NCBI GenBank assembly: GCA_902789735.1
Contig: CADAOZ010000019.1
Location: 1 to 41,269, forward strand
Reading direction: 5' to 3'
Source: an uncultured Lachnospiraceae bacterium
GTDB lineage: Bacteria; Bacillota; Clostridia; Lachnospirales; Lachnospiraceae
Length of the DNA stretch: 41,269 nucleotides
Shown here: in pieces, positions 27,991 to 36,627 of the stretch
Numbering within the stretch: position 1 is the first letter of the stretch
Layout of the letters: the number at the start of each line of letters is the position of its first letter
Made by a program: the position numbers and the translations under genes
The notes under the pieces: model-generated
What the model saw: only the letters and a program-made list of their open reading frames with translations
Told to the model about the DNA's origin: nothing
Database searches by the model: none

Positions 27991-28128
27991 ATGGCAAAAA
28001 TGACATTCCAGCCTAAGAAAAGGCAGCGTTCCAAAGTTCATGGTTTCAGAGCAAGAATGAGCACACCCGGCGGAAGAAAAGTCCTGAAAGCCAGAAGAGC
28101 AAAAGGTAGAAAGAGATTATCAGCTTAA
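27991..28128 (+). CDS. rpmH: 50S ribosomal protein L34
   Basis: 45 residues, highly basic: [20 protein letters not shown], then [20 protein letters not shown] and a final RLSA. This is the complete, unmistakable L34 sequence. AAGGAGG lies about nine bases before the ATG. It is the first rightward gene after oriC, as in nearly all bacteria, followed by a short hairpin with a T-run and then rnpA. Confidence 0.97.
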   Translation: MAKMTFQPKKRQRSKVHGFRARMSTPGGRKVLKARRAKGRKRLSA

Positions 28129-28149
28129 GCCGCAGCAATGTGGCTTTTT
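28128..28149 (+). terminator. Partial terminator (attenuator) between rpmH and rnpA
   Basis: AGCCGCA (28128-28134), loop GCAA and TGTGGCT (28139-28145) form a 7-bp stem with one G-T pair, running into TTTTT, C and TTTT. It begins at the rpmH stop codon and should reduce read-through to rnpA relative to L34. Confidence 0.7.
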
Positions 28150-28198
28150 CTTTTAGGAGCAATTAAGCCCAAAACTGAAAGAAAAATACGGAGAGAAA

Positions 28199-28540
28199 AT
28201 GGAATCTCTTAAAAAAACAGAACAGTTCAGAAATTGCTATAGCACCGGAAAATCCTACGTAAACAGATATCTGGTCCTGTATGTGTGTGGGAACGGCCTC
28301 GGCCGTAACAGAATCGGGATATCCGTCAGTAAAAAGGTAGGAAACAGCGTTGTGAGACACAGGATCACAAGATTGATCAGAGAAAGCTATCGGCTGCATG
28401 AGCAGATGTTCAATAGTGGTTTGGACATGGCAGTCGTGGCGCGTCAGGCGGCCAGAGATGCCGACTATCACAGGATAGAGTACGCGCTGCTGCAGTTAGC
28501 CGGAAAGGCAGGAATCTATGATAAAAAAAGGCATGATTAA
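28199..28540 (+). CDS. rnpA: Ribonuclease P protein component
   Basis: 113 residues with the RNase P protein signature [28 protein letters not shown] in the middle. The protein binds the catalytic RNA and the 5' leader of pre-tRNA. GGAGA lies about six bases before the ATG at 28199. Its 3' end overlaps yidD by 23 bp in another frame. Confidence 0.95.
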   Translation: MESLKKTEQFRNCYSTGKSYVNRYLVLYVCGNGLGRNRIGISVSKKVGNSVVRHRITRLIRESYRLHEQMFNSGLDMAVVARQAARDADYHRIEYALLQLAGKAGIYDKKRHD

Positions 28541-28730
28541 AGCAATCCGTTTTTATCAGAAATATCTTTCTCCTCTCAAACATACCCGGTGTCCCTATAT
28601 ACCGACATGTTCTCAGTACGGACTGGAGGCAATTGAAAAATACGGTCCGCTGAAAGGCGGTCTTCTGGCTGTCTGGAGAATTTTAAGATGCAATCCTTTT
28701 TCTCACGGAGGATACGATCCGGTTCCGTAA
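28518..28730 (+). CDS. yidD: Membrane protein insertion efficiency factor YidD
   Basis: 70 residues with the conserved core [20 protein letters not shown] and the [12 protein letters not shown] helix, ending [14 protein letters not shown]. It is a small membrane-associated protein that assists YidC/Sec-dependent insertion. The ATG at 28518 is preceded by AGGA; a second ATG at 28533 has a ribosome site that is too close. The overlap with rnpA (23 bp) implies translational coupling. Confidence 0.94.
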   Translation: MIKKGMIKAIRFYQKYLSPLKHTRCPYIPTCSQYGLEAIEKYGPLKGGLLAVWRILRCNPFSHGGYDPVP

Positions 28731-28771
28731 ATGACAAGTAAACATTAGTAGAAAAACAGGAGGATACGAAT

Positions 28772-30034
28772 TTGTATTCCATGCTTTTAACCAAGAACAG
28801 CGGAAGGATCATCGGCCCCATCGCGACACTGCTCGGGTGGGTCATGGACAAGATCTTTGAGCTGCTGAGCATGATTGGACTTCCAAATGTAGGTCTTGCC
28901 ATCATTATCATGACCATTCTGGTAAATGTACTGATGCTTCCCCTGACCTATAAGCAGCAGAAATTCTCCAAGCTGCAGAGAAAGATGCAGCCGGAGCTGA
29001 ATAAGATCCAGAACAAGTACAAGGGAAAAACGGATGAAGCTTCCGTTACCGCTCAGCAGAGAGAGACCCAGGAAGTATATGCCAAATACGGCGTAAACCC
29101 TGCAGGCAGCTGTGTCCAGCTGCTGATCCAGATGCCGATCCTGTTCGGTCTGTACAGGGTATTTTATAATATCCCTGCTTATCTGGAGACGGTCAAGGCA
29201 GCGTTCTTTCCTTTGGCGGAAGAACTGTACGCGGCAGATCCTGCAGGTAAAGTTCTTTCCACACTGTCCGGCGCGGCTCAGTTTTCCAAGAATATCTCCA
29301 GTGATACTTTCGCAGCCGGCGGAGAAGCAGCCCATAATATCGTGATCGATGTGCTCAATAAGTGCAATACAGCTGACTGGGCCATTCTGAAAGAAAATTT
29401 CGCGGCGCTTTCTTCTTCTATCGACAGCACAGTATCCAAGCTGACGACCTATAACAATTTCCTGGGCATTAATATCGCCAATTCACCCAGTTTCCTGCTG
29501 AAGACATCCTTCGCGGATAAGGCATGGCTGGGCATGTTCGCGGCAATCATGGTTCCTGTTCTGGCAGCAGCTACCCAGTTCATCAACATCAAGATGATGC
29601 CTACTGCTGATAATAACGGCAATGATCAGACAGCAGCCACCATGAAGTCCATGAACCTGATGATGCCGATCATGTCTGCTTTCTTCTGCTATACTCTGCC
29701 TGCCGGTATGGGTATTTACTGGATCGCGAGCGCTGTGGTCAGATCCATTATCCAGGTTTTCATGAACAAGCATATCGACAAAATGGATATTGATGCCATG
29801 ATCGAAAAGAACATGGAAAAGTACAACGAGAAGAAGCAGAAAGAAGGCAATGTTCATTACGCGGCTTCCAAAAGCGGATCTTCCACAAGAAATTACAGCA
29901 CATCGTTATCCAGATCCGATGAGAAAAAGCTGGAAGAAAAGAAAAAAGCAAATCAGTCCAGAAAATACAAGTCCGGTTCTCTGACAGCAAAAGCGAATAT
30001 GCTTAACCGGAGTTATGATTCAGAGGATAAATAA
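28772..30034 (+). CDS. yidC: Membrane protein insertase YidC/Oxa1 family
   Basis: 420 residues. The five-helix YidC2 fold is visible: a first helix from LLGWVMDKIFELLSMIG into GLAIIIMTILVNVLMLPLTYK, the cytoplasmic coiled hairpin (about 65-110), QLLIQMPILFGLYRVFY, and later helices around MFAAIMVPVLAAATQF and MMPIMSAFFCYTLPAGMGIYWIASAV. A basic cytoplasmic tail follows. It inserts membrane proteins alone or with Sec. The start is TTG at 28772, because GGAGG is eight bases upstream; the ATG at 28781 would leave 17 bases. There is no lipobox, unlike Bacillus SpoIIIJ. An extra loop of about 70 residues between the second and third helices (about 150-240) is larger than in many homologues. Confidence 0.94.
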   Translation: MYSMLLTKNSGRIIGPIATLLGWVMDKIFELLSMIGLPNVGLAIIIMTILVNVLMLPLTYKQQKFSKLQRKMQPELNKIQNKYKGKTDEASVTAQQRETQEVYAKYGVNPAGSCVQLLIQMPILFGLYRVFYNIPAYLETVKAAFFPLAEELYAADPAGKVLSTLSGAAQFSKNISSDTFAAGGEAAHNIVIDVLNKCNTADWAILKENFAALSSSIDSTVSKLTTYNNFLGINIANSPSFLLKTSFADKAWLGMFAAIMVPVLAAATQFINIKMMPTADNNGNDQTAATMKSMNLMMPIMSAFFCYTLPAGMGIYWIASAVVRSIIQVFMNKHIDKMDIDAMIEKNMEKYNEKKQKEGNVHYAASKSGSSTRNYSTSLSRSDEKKLEEKKKANQSRKYKSGSLTAKANMLNRSYDSEDK

Positions 30035-30064
30035 ATAATTGGATTCATTCAGAAAGGACATAGA

Positions 30065-31282
30065 ATGTCTCAGGAATATATTGAGGTAACGGGAAATACG
30101 GAACAGGATGCCATAAATAACGCCCTGATCCAGTTAAAGGTTACCATTGATAATCTTGATTATTCCGTGATCGATCATGGAAGCAGAGGATTCCTTGGAT
30201 TTTTCAACGCAAGACCGGCAAAAATCAGGGCCAGAAAGAAAGTAATGGCGGAAGTCAGACCTGAAGTTACCCAAAAAGCCGAGGCGCCTGTAAAAGAAAA
30301 GAAGGAGCCTGTCAAAAAGGCCGTTGAAGCTGCCGCTCCCGCTGAGCCTGTCAGAAAAAAGGCTGAAAAGGCTGAGGCGCCTGTTAAGGAGAAACCTGTC
30401 AGGAAGCAGAAAAAGGAAGAATCTGAAAAGAAGAAGGAACAGAAAAAAGAAGAACCTGAAAAGAAGGCCGCTGCCGGCCAGGCCGCGGAAGAAAGCGCTG
30501 ACAATTCCGAAAAGAAGGCAAAACGCGAGAACAGGAACCGGGGCAGAAAGAACAGCCGGGGCCGCGGAAAGAAAGCGGCTGCTGAACAGAAGGAACAGGG
30601 CCGCCAGCAGGAAAACAAAGAAACAGAAGTAAAGGCTGCGCCCCGCAAAAAGGCGGAAAAGCCTGAACTGTCAGAGGAACAGATTGCCGCGATCAATGAA
30701 AAAGCCAATACATTCCTCAAAGATGTATTTGAAGCCATGAAGCTGGATGTCGCTGTGAAGACCCAGTACAATGAGGAAAACGGCATCCTGGTCATCGACC
30801 TGCAGGGTGATGATATGGGAACTCTGATCGGCAAACGGGGACAGACACTGGATTCCCTGCAGTATCTTGTATCACTTGTAGTGAATAAGGGGATTGACGG
30901 ATATATTCATGTCAAGGCGGATACCGAGAATTACAGAGAGCGCAGAAAACAGACACTGGAAAATCTGGCAAAGAACATCGCGTCCAAGGTCAAGAGGTCC
31001 AGAAAGCCTGTTACACTGGAGCCCATGAATCCTTATGAGAGAAGGATCATCCACTCTTCTCTTCAGAATGACAGATTTGTTACCACTTACAGTGAAGGTG
31101 AAGAGCCTTACAGAAGAGTCATCGTAACACTGAAGAAGCAGCCCAGAAACAGAAGAAATTCTGATTTCAGGGCAAGGAGGGATGGTTCTCAGCCTGTACG
31201 GGAAGCCAAAGAGTTCAGAAATGAAAATTCCGCTCCCGCCGCGGACGCCATTGCGGAGAGCCCGGCCGTAACAGAAGAATAA
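30065..31282 (+). CDS. jag: RNA-binding protein Jag/KhpB (Jag-N, KH, R3H)
   Basis: 405 residues. The Jag-N domain (about 1-60, GSRGFLGFFNARPAKI) is followed by an unusually long low-complexity linker (about 65-215) of Lys, Glu, Ala and Arg with repeated AEAPVKEK units and an RNRGRKNSRGRGKK patch. The KH domain has the GKRG loop near residue 256, and the R3H domain has ENYRERRKQT near 289 and NPYERRIIHSSL near 322; a charged tail ends the protein. KhpB binds many RNAs with KhpA and influences cell elongation in streptococci. It is next to yidC as in most Firmicutes. AAAGGA precedes the ATG. Confidence 0.94.
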   Translation: MSQEYIEVTGNTEQDAINNALIQLKVTIDNLDYSVIDHGSRGFLGFFNARPAKIRARKKVMAEVRPEVTQKAEAPVKEKKEPVKKAVEAAAPAEPVRKKAEKAEAPVKEKPVRKQKKEESEKKKEQKKEEPEKKAAAGQAAEESADNSEKKAKRENRNRGRKNSRGRGKKAAAEQKEQGRQQENKETEVKAAPRKKAEKPELSEEQIAAINEKANTFLKDVFEAMKLDVAVKTQYNEENGILVIDLQGDDMGTLIGKRGQTLDSLQYLVSLVVNKGIDGYIHVKADTENYRERRKQTLENLAKNIASKVKRSRKPVTLEPMNPYERRIIHSSLQNDRFVTTYSEGEEPYRRVIVTLKKQPRNRRNSDFRARRDGSQPVREAKEFRNENSAPAADAIAESPAVTEE

Positions 31283-31299
31283 ATGACTGTGTTAAAAAG

Positions 31300-31338
31300 T
31301 CAGATATACCTTATAATGAGGTATATCTGATTTTTTTT
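31300..31338 (+). terminator. Rho-independent terminator after jag
   Basis: TCAGATATACC (31300-31310), a 9-base loop and GGTATATCTGA (31320-31330) followed by eight T (31331-31338). It ends the rpmH-jag operon. Confidence 0.92.
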
Positions 31339-31382
31339 ATATCAGAGACCAGAAAAAGAAAAAAAACAGATGGAGAAAACAG

Positions 31383-32810
31383 ATGGCACTCACATTTGAT
31401 CATGTACAGTCAGATACCATAGCGGCTATCGCGACAGCCATATCGGAATCCGGCATCGGTATCGTCAGGATCAGCGGACCGGAAGCAATCGAGATTGCGG
31501 CGAAAGTCTACAGGAATAAAAAAGGCGTCAGCACACTGGCGTCCTGGAAGACCAATACCATTCATTACGGTTACATTGTGGATGAAAAGGAAAATAAGAT
31601 CGATGAAGTCATGGTCTCCCTGATGAAAGCGCCCGGCAGTTATACGACGGAGGATACAGTCGAGATCAATACCCATGGCGGTCCCTTTATTATGAAGCGT
31701 GTCCTGGATCTGGTGCTGGCGGCTGGCGCCAGGATGGCTGAACCCGGAGAGTTTACCAAGCGGGCTTTTCTGGGCGGCAGGATCGATCTGTCGGAAGCGG
31801 AAGCGGTGATGGATCTGATTTCCTCCTCCAATGAATTTGCCAGAAAGAACGCCCTGTCCCAGCTGAACGGAGCAGTTTCCGATAAAGTAAAGGACTTGAG
31901 AAGCAGGATTTTGTATGAACTGGCTTTTATTGAATCTGCCCTGGACGACCCGGACAGCTATGACCTGCAGGGGTATCCGGAACATCTGGCGGAAGTATGT
32001 GATGACCTGATCAGCCAGATGACCGTCATTATACACAATGAGGAAGACGGCAGGATTATGAAGGAAGGCATCCGCACCGTTATTGCCGGTAAGCCCAACG
32101 CGGGCAAATCTTCTCTTCTCAACTATATGGCCGGGGATGAGATTGCCATTGTAACGGATGTAGCCGGAACGACCAGAGATACAATCAGTGAATCTGTCCG
32201 GATGAACGGTGTCGTACTGCATATTACGGATACGGCAGGCATACATGATACAGAGGACAAGGTGGAAAAGATCGGAATCAGGAAAGCGGTGGACGCGGTC
32301 GAAAAGGCAGATTTGATCTTGTTCCTGATGGATTCTTCTTCCAGTGTCAGTGAGGAGGACAGAAGGATCGCGGAAATGATATCCGAACGGATGGCGGAAG
32401 GCAGCCATTGTATTGTCCTGCTCAATAAGAATGATCTGGAAGCAGGTACGGATATTTCGGACGCTGTTGACCTGTTTGAAGGAAAAACAGTTCCTCCTGT
32501 CATCTCCTGTTCTCTGTCGACCGGTGACGGCCTGCAGGAGCTGGCAGAACTGCTGGAGGATATGTTCCGGACCGGTAAGATCATGCATAACAATGAGATT
32601 TATCTGACCAACGCCAGACAGATGGCAGCCATGGAAGAAGCCCTGACCGCTATGCGGCTGGTCAGACAGAGTATTGAGGATGGAATGAGTGAAGATTTCT
32701 TTTCCATTGATCTGATGACTGCCTATTCCGCCCTGGGCAGGATCATCGGGGAAGCGGTCGAGGATGATCTAGTGGAAGAAATATTCTCCAAATTCTGTCT
32801 GGGTAAATAA
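31383..32810 (+). CDS. mnmE: tRNA uridine-5-carboxymethylaminomethyl modification GTPase MnmE
   Basis: 475 residues. An N-terminal tetrahydrofolate-binding domain (about 1-120, TIAAIATAISESGIGIVRISG) precedes a helical domain and a G domain with GKPNAGKS (236-243), the DVAGTTRDT switch, DTAGIHDTED and NKND, and the C-terminal catalytic Cys472 in CLGK. With MnmG it modifies the wobble uridine of several tRNAs. GGAGA lies eight bases before the ATG. The first parS site begins immediately after its stop codon. Confidence 0.96.
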   Translation: MALTFDHVQSDTIAAIATAISESGIGIVRISGPEAIEIAAKVYRNKKGVSTLASWKTNTIHYGYIVDEKENKIDEVMVSLMKAPGSYTTEDTVEINTHGGPFIMKRVLDLVLAAGARMAEPGEFTKRAFLGGRIDLSEAEAVMDLISSSNEFARKNALSQLNGAVSDKVKDLRSRILYELAFIESALDDPDSYDLQGYPEHLAEVCDDLISQMTVIIHNEEDGRIMKEGIRTVIAGKPNAGKSSLLNYMAGDEIAIVTDVAGTTRDTISESVRMNGVVLHITDTAGIHDTEDKVEKIGIRKAVDAVEKADLILFLMDSSSSVSEEDRRIAEMISERMAEGSHCIVLLNKNDLEAGTDISDAVDLFEGKTVPPVISCSLSTGDGLQELAELLEDMFRTGKIMHNNEIYLTNARQMAAMEEALTAMRLVRQSIEDGMSEDFFSIDLMTAYSALGRIIGEAVEDDLVEEIFSKFCLGK

Positions 32811-32826
32811 TGTTTCACGTGAAACA
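32811..32826. promoter_or_regulatory. parS: parS site 1
   Basis: TGTTTCACGTGAAACA, a perfect 16-bp palindrome matching the ParB/Spo0J binding consensus, starting on the base after the mnmE stop codon. Confidence 0.95.
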
Positions 32827-32948
32827 ATCGAATTTGGGAAACACTTTATAAGGATGATGAACTTGCGCGGCATACTCTGCTTTGTTTACATGAATTCCCG
32901 TTTCAGGCGCAGTCGGTTCAGACTATGATTTGATATGTATTATGTATA

Positions 32949-32977
32949 TTGAGAGATTTTCACGGAGATGGTATAAT
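32949..32977 (+). promoter_or_regulatory. Promoter of the mnmG operon
   Basis: TTGAGA (32949-32954), a 17-base spacer and TATAAT (32972-32977) with an extended -10 TGG just before it. The leader to mnmG is about 278 bases and contains three parS sites, so ParB spreading could affect transcription. Confidence 0.75.
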
Positions 32978-33013
32978 CCTGAATCGGTCTTTAAATCTGC
33001 CGCGGTTTAAAAT

Positions 33014-33029
33014 TGTTTCACGTGAAACA
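33014..33029. promoter_or_regulatory. parS: parS site 2
   Basis: Perfect TGTTTCACGTGAAACA in the mnmG leader, flanked symmetrically by AAAT-like bases. Confidence 0.95.
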
Positions 33030-33052
33030 ATTTCCAATGACAAATCCAGGAA

Positions 33053-33068
33053 TGTTTCACGTGAAACA
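33053..33068. promoter_or_regulatory. parS: parS site 3
   Basis: Perfect copy, 39 bp (centre to centre) from site 2. Confidence 0.95.
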
Positions 33069-33157
33069 TGTAAAGGACAATGGAATGTTCCTGCCGGATT
33101 CAATTCATTCATGAACAGGGAAGCGGATTCGTGAGAAACAATCCATCCGGTACAGAA

Positions 33158-33173
33158 TGTTTCACGTGAAACA
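33158..33173. promoter_or_regulatory. parS: parS site 4
   Basis: Perfect copy in the mnmG leader, 105 bp from site 3. A degenerate half-site (CGTGAGAAACA, 33130-33140) lies between them. Apart from parS copies and the promoter I see no gene in the 451-bp mnmE-mnmG gap. Confidence 0.95.
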
Positions 33174-33261
33174 ATTTGGAAACAGCAGAAGAAATACAGA
33201 TTGAATATAAAGAGAAATCAGGCAGCAGTTTGATCTGCTGTAATATGGAAAGGAAATATAT

Positions 33262-35154
33262 ATGGAATATCATATTTCCACGGATGTATGTGTGATCGGC
33301 GCCGGTCATGCCGGATGTGAAGCCGCCCTGGCCTGCAGCAGGCTGGGTCTGCAGACAGTCATTTTTACCATGAATGTGGACAGCATCGCCATGATGCCCT
33401 GCAATCCTCATATAGGGGGTTCTTCCAAGGGACATCTGGTAAGGGAAATCGACGCCCTGGGCGGGGAAATGGGTAAGAATATCGATAAGACATTTATCCA
33501 GTCCAAGATGCTCAATGTTTCCAAAGGACCGGCTGTCCACTCTCTCAGGACCCAGGCGGATAAGGCGGAATACTCCCGGGAAATGCGTAAGGTGCTGGAA
33601 AACCAGGAGAACCTGCAGATCCGGCAGGCGGAAGTGTCAGAAATCCTGACGGAGGAAACGGAAACAGGCCGCAGGGTCACCGGTGTCAGAATCCATACAG
33701 GTACGGTCTATGACTGCAGGGCTGCGATCATATGTACAGGTACTTACCTGAACGCCAGATGTCTGGTCGGTGAATCCATTACAGAGACCGGGCCCGGCGG
33801 TATGCAGAGATCCACATATCTGAAAGACGCCCTTGGTGATATCGGGATTCCCCTGCGCAGGTTCAAGACCGGCACGCCGGCCCGTATGGACGGACGTACG
33901 ATCGATTATTCAAAAATGACGATCCAGCCGGGGGATAAAAAGGTCATTCCTTTCTCCTATTCGACGAACCCGGAAGATGTCCAGATCGAGCAGGTACCCT
34001 GTTACCTGACCTATACCAATCAGGAGACCCACGATATTATCCGTGCCAACCTGGACAGGTCTCCTATTTACGCGGGCATCATCGAAGGAACCGGCCCCAG
34101 ATATTGTCCCTCCATTGAGGATAAGGTCGTCAAGTTCGGGGACAAGGACAGGCATCATGTGTTCATTGAGCCGGAAGGCAGACATACCAATGAAGTCTAT
34201 GTGGATGGCATGTCCTCCTCCATGCCGGATGATGTGCAGCAGCGCATGTACCGGACTGTTCCCGGACTGGAGCATTGTGTTATTGTCAGGAACGCCTACG
34301 CCATTGAATATGACTGTATCAATGCCAACCTGCTGAAGCTTTCCCTGGAGACCAGGGATGTGGATGGGCTCTTCTGCGCCGGTCAGTTCAATGGCAGCAG
34401 CGGTTATGAAGAGGCAGCAGCTCAGGGACTGCTGGCAGGCATTAACGCATCCATGAAGATCAAAGGCAGGGAACCCCTGATCTTGAAACGGTCGGAAGCT
34501 TATATCGGTGTTCTGATCGATGACCTGGTCAGCAAGGATAACAGAGAGCCGTACAGAATGATGACATCCAGAGCGGAATACAGGCTCCTGCTCCGTCAGG
34601 ATAACGCGGACCTGCGTCTTCGCAAATACGGATGGCAGGTGGGTCTGATCAGCCAGGAAGAATACGATTATGTCTGCTATAAGGAAAAAGCCATCGCCGA
34701 AGAAATCGAAAGGCTGAAATCTGTAAAGATTGGAGCGGCCGCAGCCAACCAGGAATATCTGGCATCGATCGGTTCCGCGCCTTTGAAGACAGCCTGTTCC
34801 CTGGCGGAGCTTCTCTGCAGACCGGAACTGTCCTATGAGAAACTGGCGCCCCTGGATCCGGACAGGAAAGAACTTCCGGAAGCGGTACGGGAGCAGGTGG
34901 AAATCAATATCCGCTACGAAGGATATATCCAGCGGCAGAAAAAACAGGTCAGCCAGTTCGAGAAACTGGAGAATAAGAGGATTCCCGCGGGAATCGATTA
35001 TGATCAGGTGGAGAGCCTGCGTCTGGAAGCAAGACAGAAACTGAAGGAATTTATGCCTTCCTCTATCGGGCAGGCATCCAGAATATCCGGCGTTACGCCG
35101 GCAGATGTTTCTGTCCTGCTGATCTATCTGGAAAAGATCAAAGGAAGAAAATAA
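33262..35154 (+). CDS. mnmG: tRNA uridine-5-carboxymethylaminomethyl modification enzyme MnmG (GidA)
   Basis: 630 residues. The FAD-binding Rossmann motif [14 protein letters not shown] is at 11-24, followed by the family signatures [23 protein letters not shown] and [21 protein letters not shown], then [20 protein letters not shown], and a helical C-terminal domain that contacts MnmE and tRNA. It acts with MnmE on wobble uridine. AAAGGA lies eight bases before the ATG. It is the first protein gene of the segment leading to parA and parB. Confidence 0.97.
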   Translation: MEYHISTDVCVIGAGHAGCEAALACSRLGLQTVIFTMNVDSIAMMPCNPHIGGSSKGHLVREIDALGGEMGKNIDKTFIQSKMLNVSKGPAVHSLRTQADKAEYSREMRKVLENQENLQIRQAEVSEILTEETETGRRVTGVRIHTGTVYDCRAAIICTGTYLNARCLVGESITETGPGGMQRSTYLKDALGDIGIPLRRFKTGTPARMDGRTIDYSKMTIQPGDKKVIPFSYSTNPEDVQIEQVPCYLTYTNQETHDIIRANLDRSPIYAGIIEGTGPRYCPSIEDKVVKFGDKDRHHVFIEPEGRHTNEVYVDGMSSSMPDDVQQRMYRTVPGLEHCVIVRNAYAIEYDCINANLLKLSLETRDVDGLFCAGQFNGSSGYEEAAAQGLLAGINASMKIKGREPLILKRSEAYIGVLIDDLVSKDNREPYRMMTSRAEYRLLLRQDNADLRLRKYGWQVGLISQEEYDYVCYKEKAIAEEIERLKSVKIGAAAANQEYLASIGSAPLKTACSLAELLCRPELSYEKLAPLDPDRKELPEAVREQVEINIRYEGYIQRQKKQVSQFEKLENKRIPAGIDYDQVESLRLEARQKLKEFMPSSIGQASRISGVTPADVSVLLIYLEKIKGRK

Positions 35155-35172
35155 GATGATATCGAAGGGGAA

Positions 35173-35188
35173 TGTTTCACGTGAAACA
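35173..35188. promoter_or_regulatory. parS: parS site 5
   Basis: Perfect copy in the mnmG-small protein gap; the symmetry extends four bases on each side (GGAA and TTCC), giving a 24-bp palindrome. Confidence 0.95.
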
Positions 35189-35305
35189 TTCCTCTTTGAT
35201 TTGTGGAACTGGACAAATACATGTGATACACTTCAAATAATGAAAAAATACACACAGATCCGGAGAAATGTCAGGAGCCGGTTCATTATTTCAGGAGGAA
35301 TGAAA

Positions 35306-35530
35306 ATGTTCTGGAATAAAAAGAAGAAAATTGAAAAAGAGGAATATGACCGCAGTCAGTATACACCGGCCATCCGGTCCAGCATCTGCACAGGGGAAAA
35401 GACCGGCGGCCTGATCCGGAACGCGACAGGTGAATTCTCTGACAGAATGCTGATCCGAACGGATGAAGATATGGAAAACTTTCTGGAACAGTATGATGTA
35501 AAAAAAGAAGATATCAAATATATTTACTAG
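35306..35530 (+). CDS. Small conserved hypothetical protein
   Basis: 74 residues starting MFWNKKKKIEKEEYDRSQYT, with a middle segment RSSICTGEKTGGLIRNATGEF and an acidic C-terminal half (LIRTDEDMENFLEQYDVKKED). The start at 35306 is chosen because AGGAGG lies seven bases upstream; the ATG at 35300 is only one base from it. Similar short proteins with the SICTGE pattern occur beside mnmG/rsmG or elsewhere in Lachnospiraceae, where I recall them carrying an unconvincing aspartate-dehydrogenase label. There is no signal peptide or membrane helix. Function unknown. Confidence 0.75.
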   Translation: MFWNKKKKIEKEEYDRSQYTPAIRSSICTGEKTGGLIRNATGEFSDRMLIRTDEDMENFLEQYDVKKEDIKYIY

Positions 35531-35607
35531 AGCGGCGTAAACTGTGTAATCTGCAGGCAGTCCGTACAGGACAGGTCCGGCACAGCCGCAGCGATACTGG
35601 AATAAAG

Positions 35608-36432
35608 ATGACGGATAAAATAATTAAACTGGAAGAAGAAAAAAAAGGCAAAGAGCGGATTACGGAGGAATATTTCCATACAGAAATGTTTCACGTGAAA
35701 CAATCCGCTGTGGAACAACGATTTGAGGAACAGCTGGATTCTTTCGGCATCAGGCTTTCGGATATGCAGAAAAAGCAGTTCCTGACCTATTATAAAAACC
35801 TGATCCTGTGGAACCAGGTCATGAATCTGACGGCCATCACGGATATGGAAGAAGTCTATACAAAGCATTTTGTAGACAGCCTGTCTTTTATAAAGGCCAT
35901 ATCCGGTCAGGCCATGCCGGAGGGTTCAAGACTGATCGATGTGGGTACAGGCGCCGGATTTCCGGGCCTGCCTCTGGCCATTGTATACCCGGGCCTGCAG
36001 GTAACGCTGATGGATTCCCTCAACAAAAGGATCCGCTTTCTGGACGATACGGTGGAACAGCTGGGGCTTGCCAATGTCCGTACCGTGCATGCCAGGGCGG
36101 AAGAACTGGCCAGGAATAAACAGTATCGGGAACAATATGATCTGTGCTGTTCCAGGGCGGTTGCCAACATCAGCACCCTTTCCGAATACTGCCTGCCTTT
36201 TATAAAACAGGGCGGGCTGTTCATCTCCTACAAATCCGAAAAGGCGGAGGAGGAACTGAAGGAAAGTGGAAAAGCTGTTACGATTCTTGGGGGAAAACTG
36301 GAAGACAAGATCCGTTTTATCCTGCCGGGGACAGATTATCAGAGGATTCTGCTGCTGATCCGGAAGATTAAGGCCACACCCGGCAAATATCCCAGAAAAG
36401 CAGGTACCCCTTCCAAAGAACCGCTGCATTAA
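35608..36432 (+). CDS. rsmG: 16S rRNA (guanine(527)-N7)-methyltransferase RsmG (GidB)
   Basis: Up to 274 residues. The SAM-binding region DVGTGAGFPGLPLAIVYPGL and the core LILWNQVMNLTAITDMEEVYTKHFVDSL identify RsmG, which makes m7G527 in 16S rRNA; its loss gives low-level streptomycin resistance in other species. The start is uncertain. ATG 35608 has only a weak GGA upstream and adds about 26 charged residues; ATG 35686 gives the more usual length (248) but GGAGG is 17 bases away. A perfect parS site overlaps ATG 35686 and is translated in frame as MFHVKQ. Confidence 0.93.
   Translation: MTDKIIKLEEEKKGKERITEEYFHTEMFHVKQSAVEQRFEEQLDSFGIRLSDMQKKQFLTYYKNLILWNQVMNLTAITDMEEVYTKHFVDSLSFIKAISGQAMPEGSRLIDVGTGAGFPGLPLAIVYPGLQVTLMDSLNKRIRFLDDTVEQLGLANVRTVHARAEELARNKQYREQYDLCCSRAVANISTLSEYCLPFIKQGGLFISYKSEKAEEELKESGKAVTILGGKLEDKIRFILPGTDYQRILLLIRKIKATPGKYPRKAGTPSKEPLH
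35687..35702. promoter_or_regulatory. parS: parS site 6 (inside rsmG)
   Basis: Perfect copy within the rsmG reading frame, overlapping a candidate start codon. Confidence 0.95.
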
Positions 36433-36487
36433 AGAAAGGCAGACTACAGATGATCCCGGAAAACTAAGAGATTCCGGTTTCATTTTG

Positions 36488-36496
36488 TGGTATAGT
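36488..36496 (+). promoter_or_regulatory. Candidate extended -10 promoter of parA-parB
   Basis: TGGTATAGT (TG-n-TATAGT) lies about 130 bp before parA; no good -35 box is seen. Start near 36503 would give a leader of about 125 bases. Confidence 0.45.
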
Positions 36497-36573
36497 TAAA
36501 TCTGCGGATTTACCGGCAGTGTGTTAAAGCCGGAACAGAGGTCCGCTCTGAAAACAGATATTCCCCGGATACA

Positions 36574-36627
36574 GGGAGAAAGGACAGACGGTCTCCGGCA
36601 GCGGAGACCGGATCTATAAAGAAAAGC
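36574..36627 (+). promoter_or_regulatory. Hairpin leader in front of parA
   Basis: GGGAGAAAGGA (36574-36584) precedes a perfect 9-bp stem, CGGTCTCCG (36589-36597) and CGGAGACCG (36602-36610) with a GCAG loop, then GATCTATAAAGAAAAGC and the parA ATG at 36628. The order and several blocks match the leader of the response-regulator gene at 6996-7048. No canonical Shine-Dalgarno follows the hairpin. Confidence 0.65.

Noticed and set aside
32949-33134. 61-codon frame in the mnmE-mnmG gap
   Set aside because: It contains two parS palindromes read as VSRET, overlaps the mnmG promoter and has no ribosome site.
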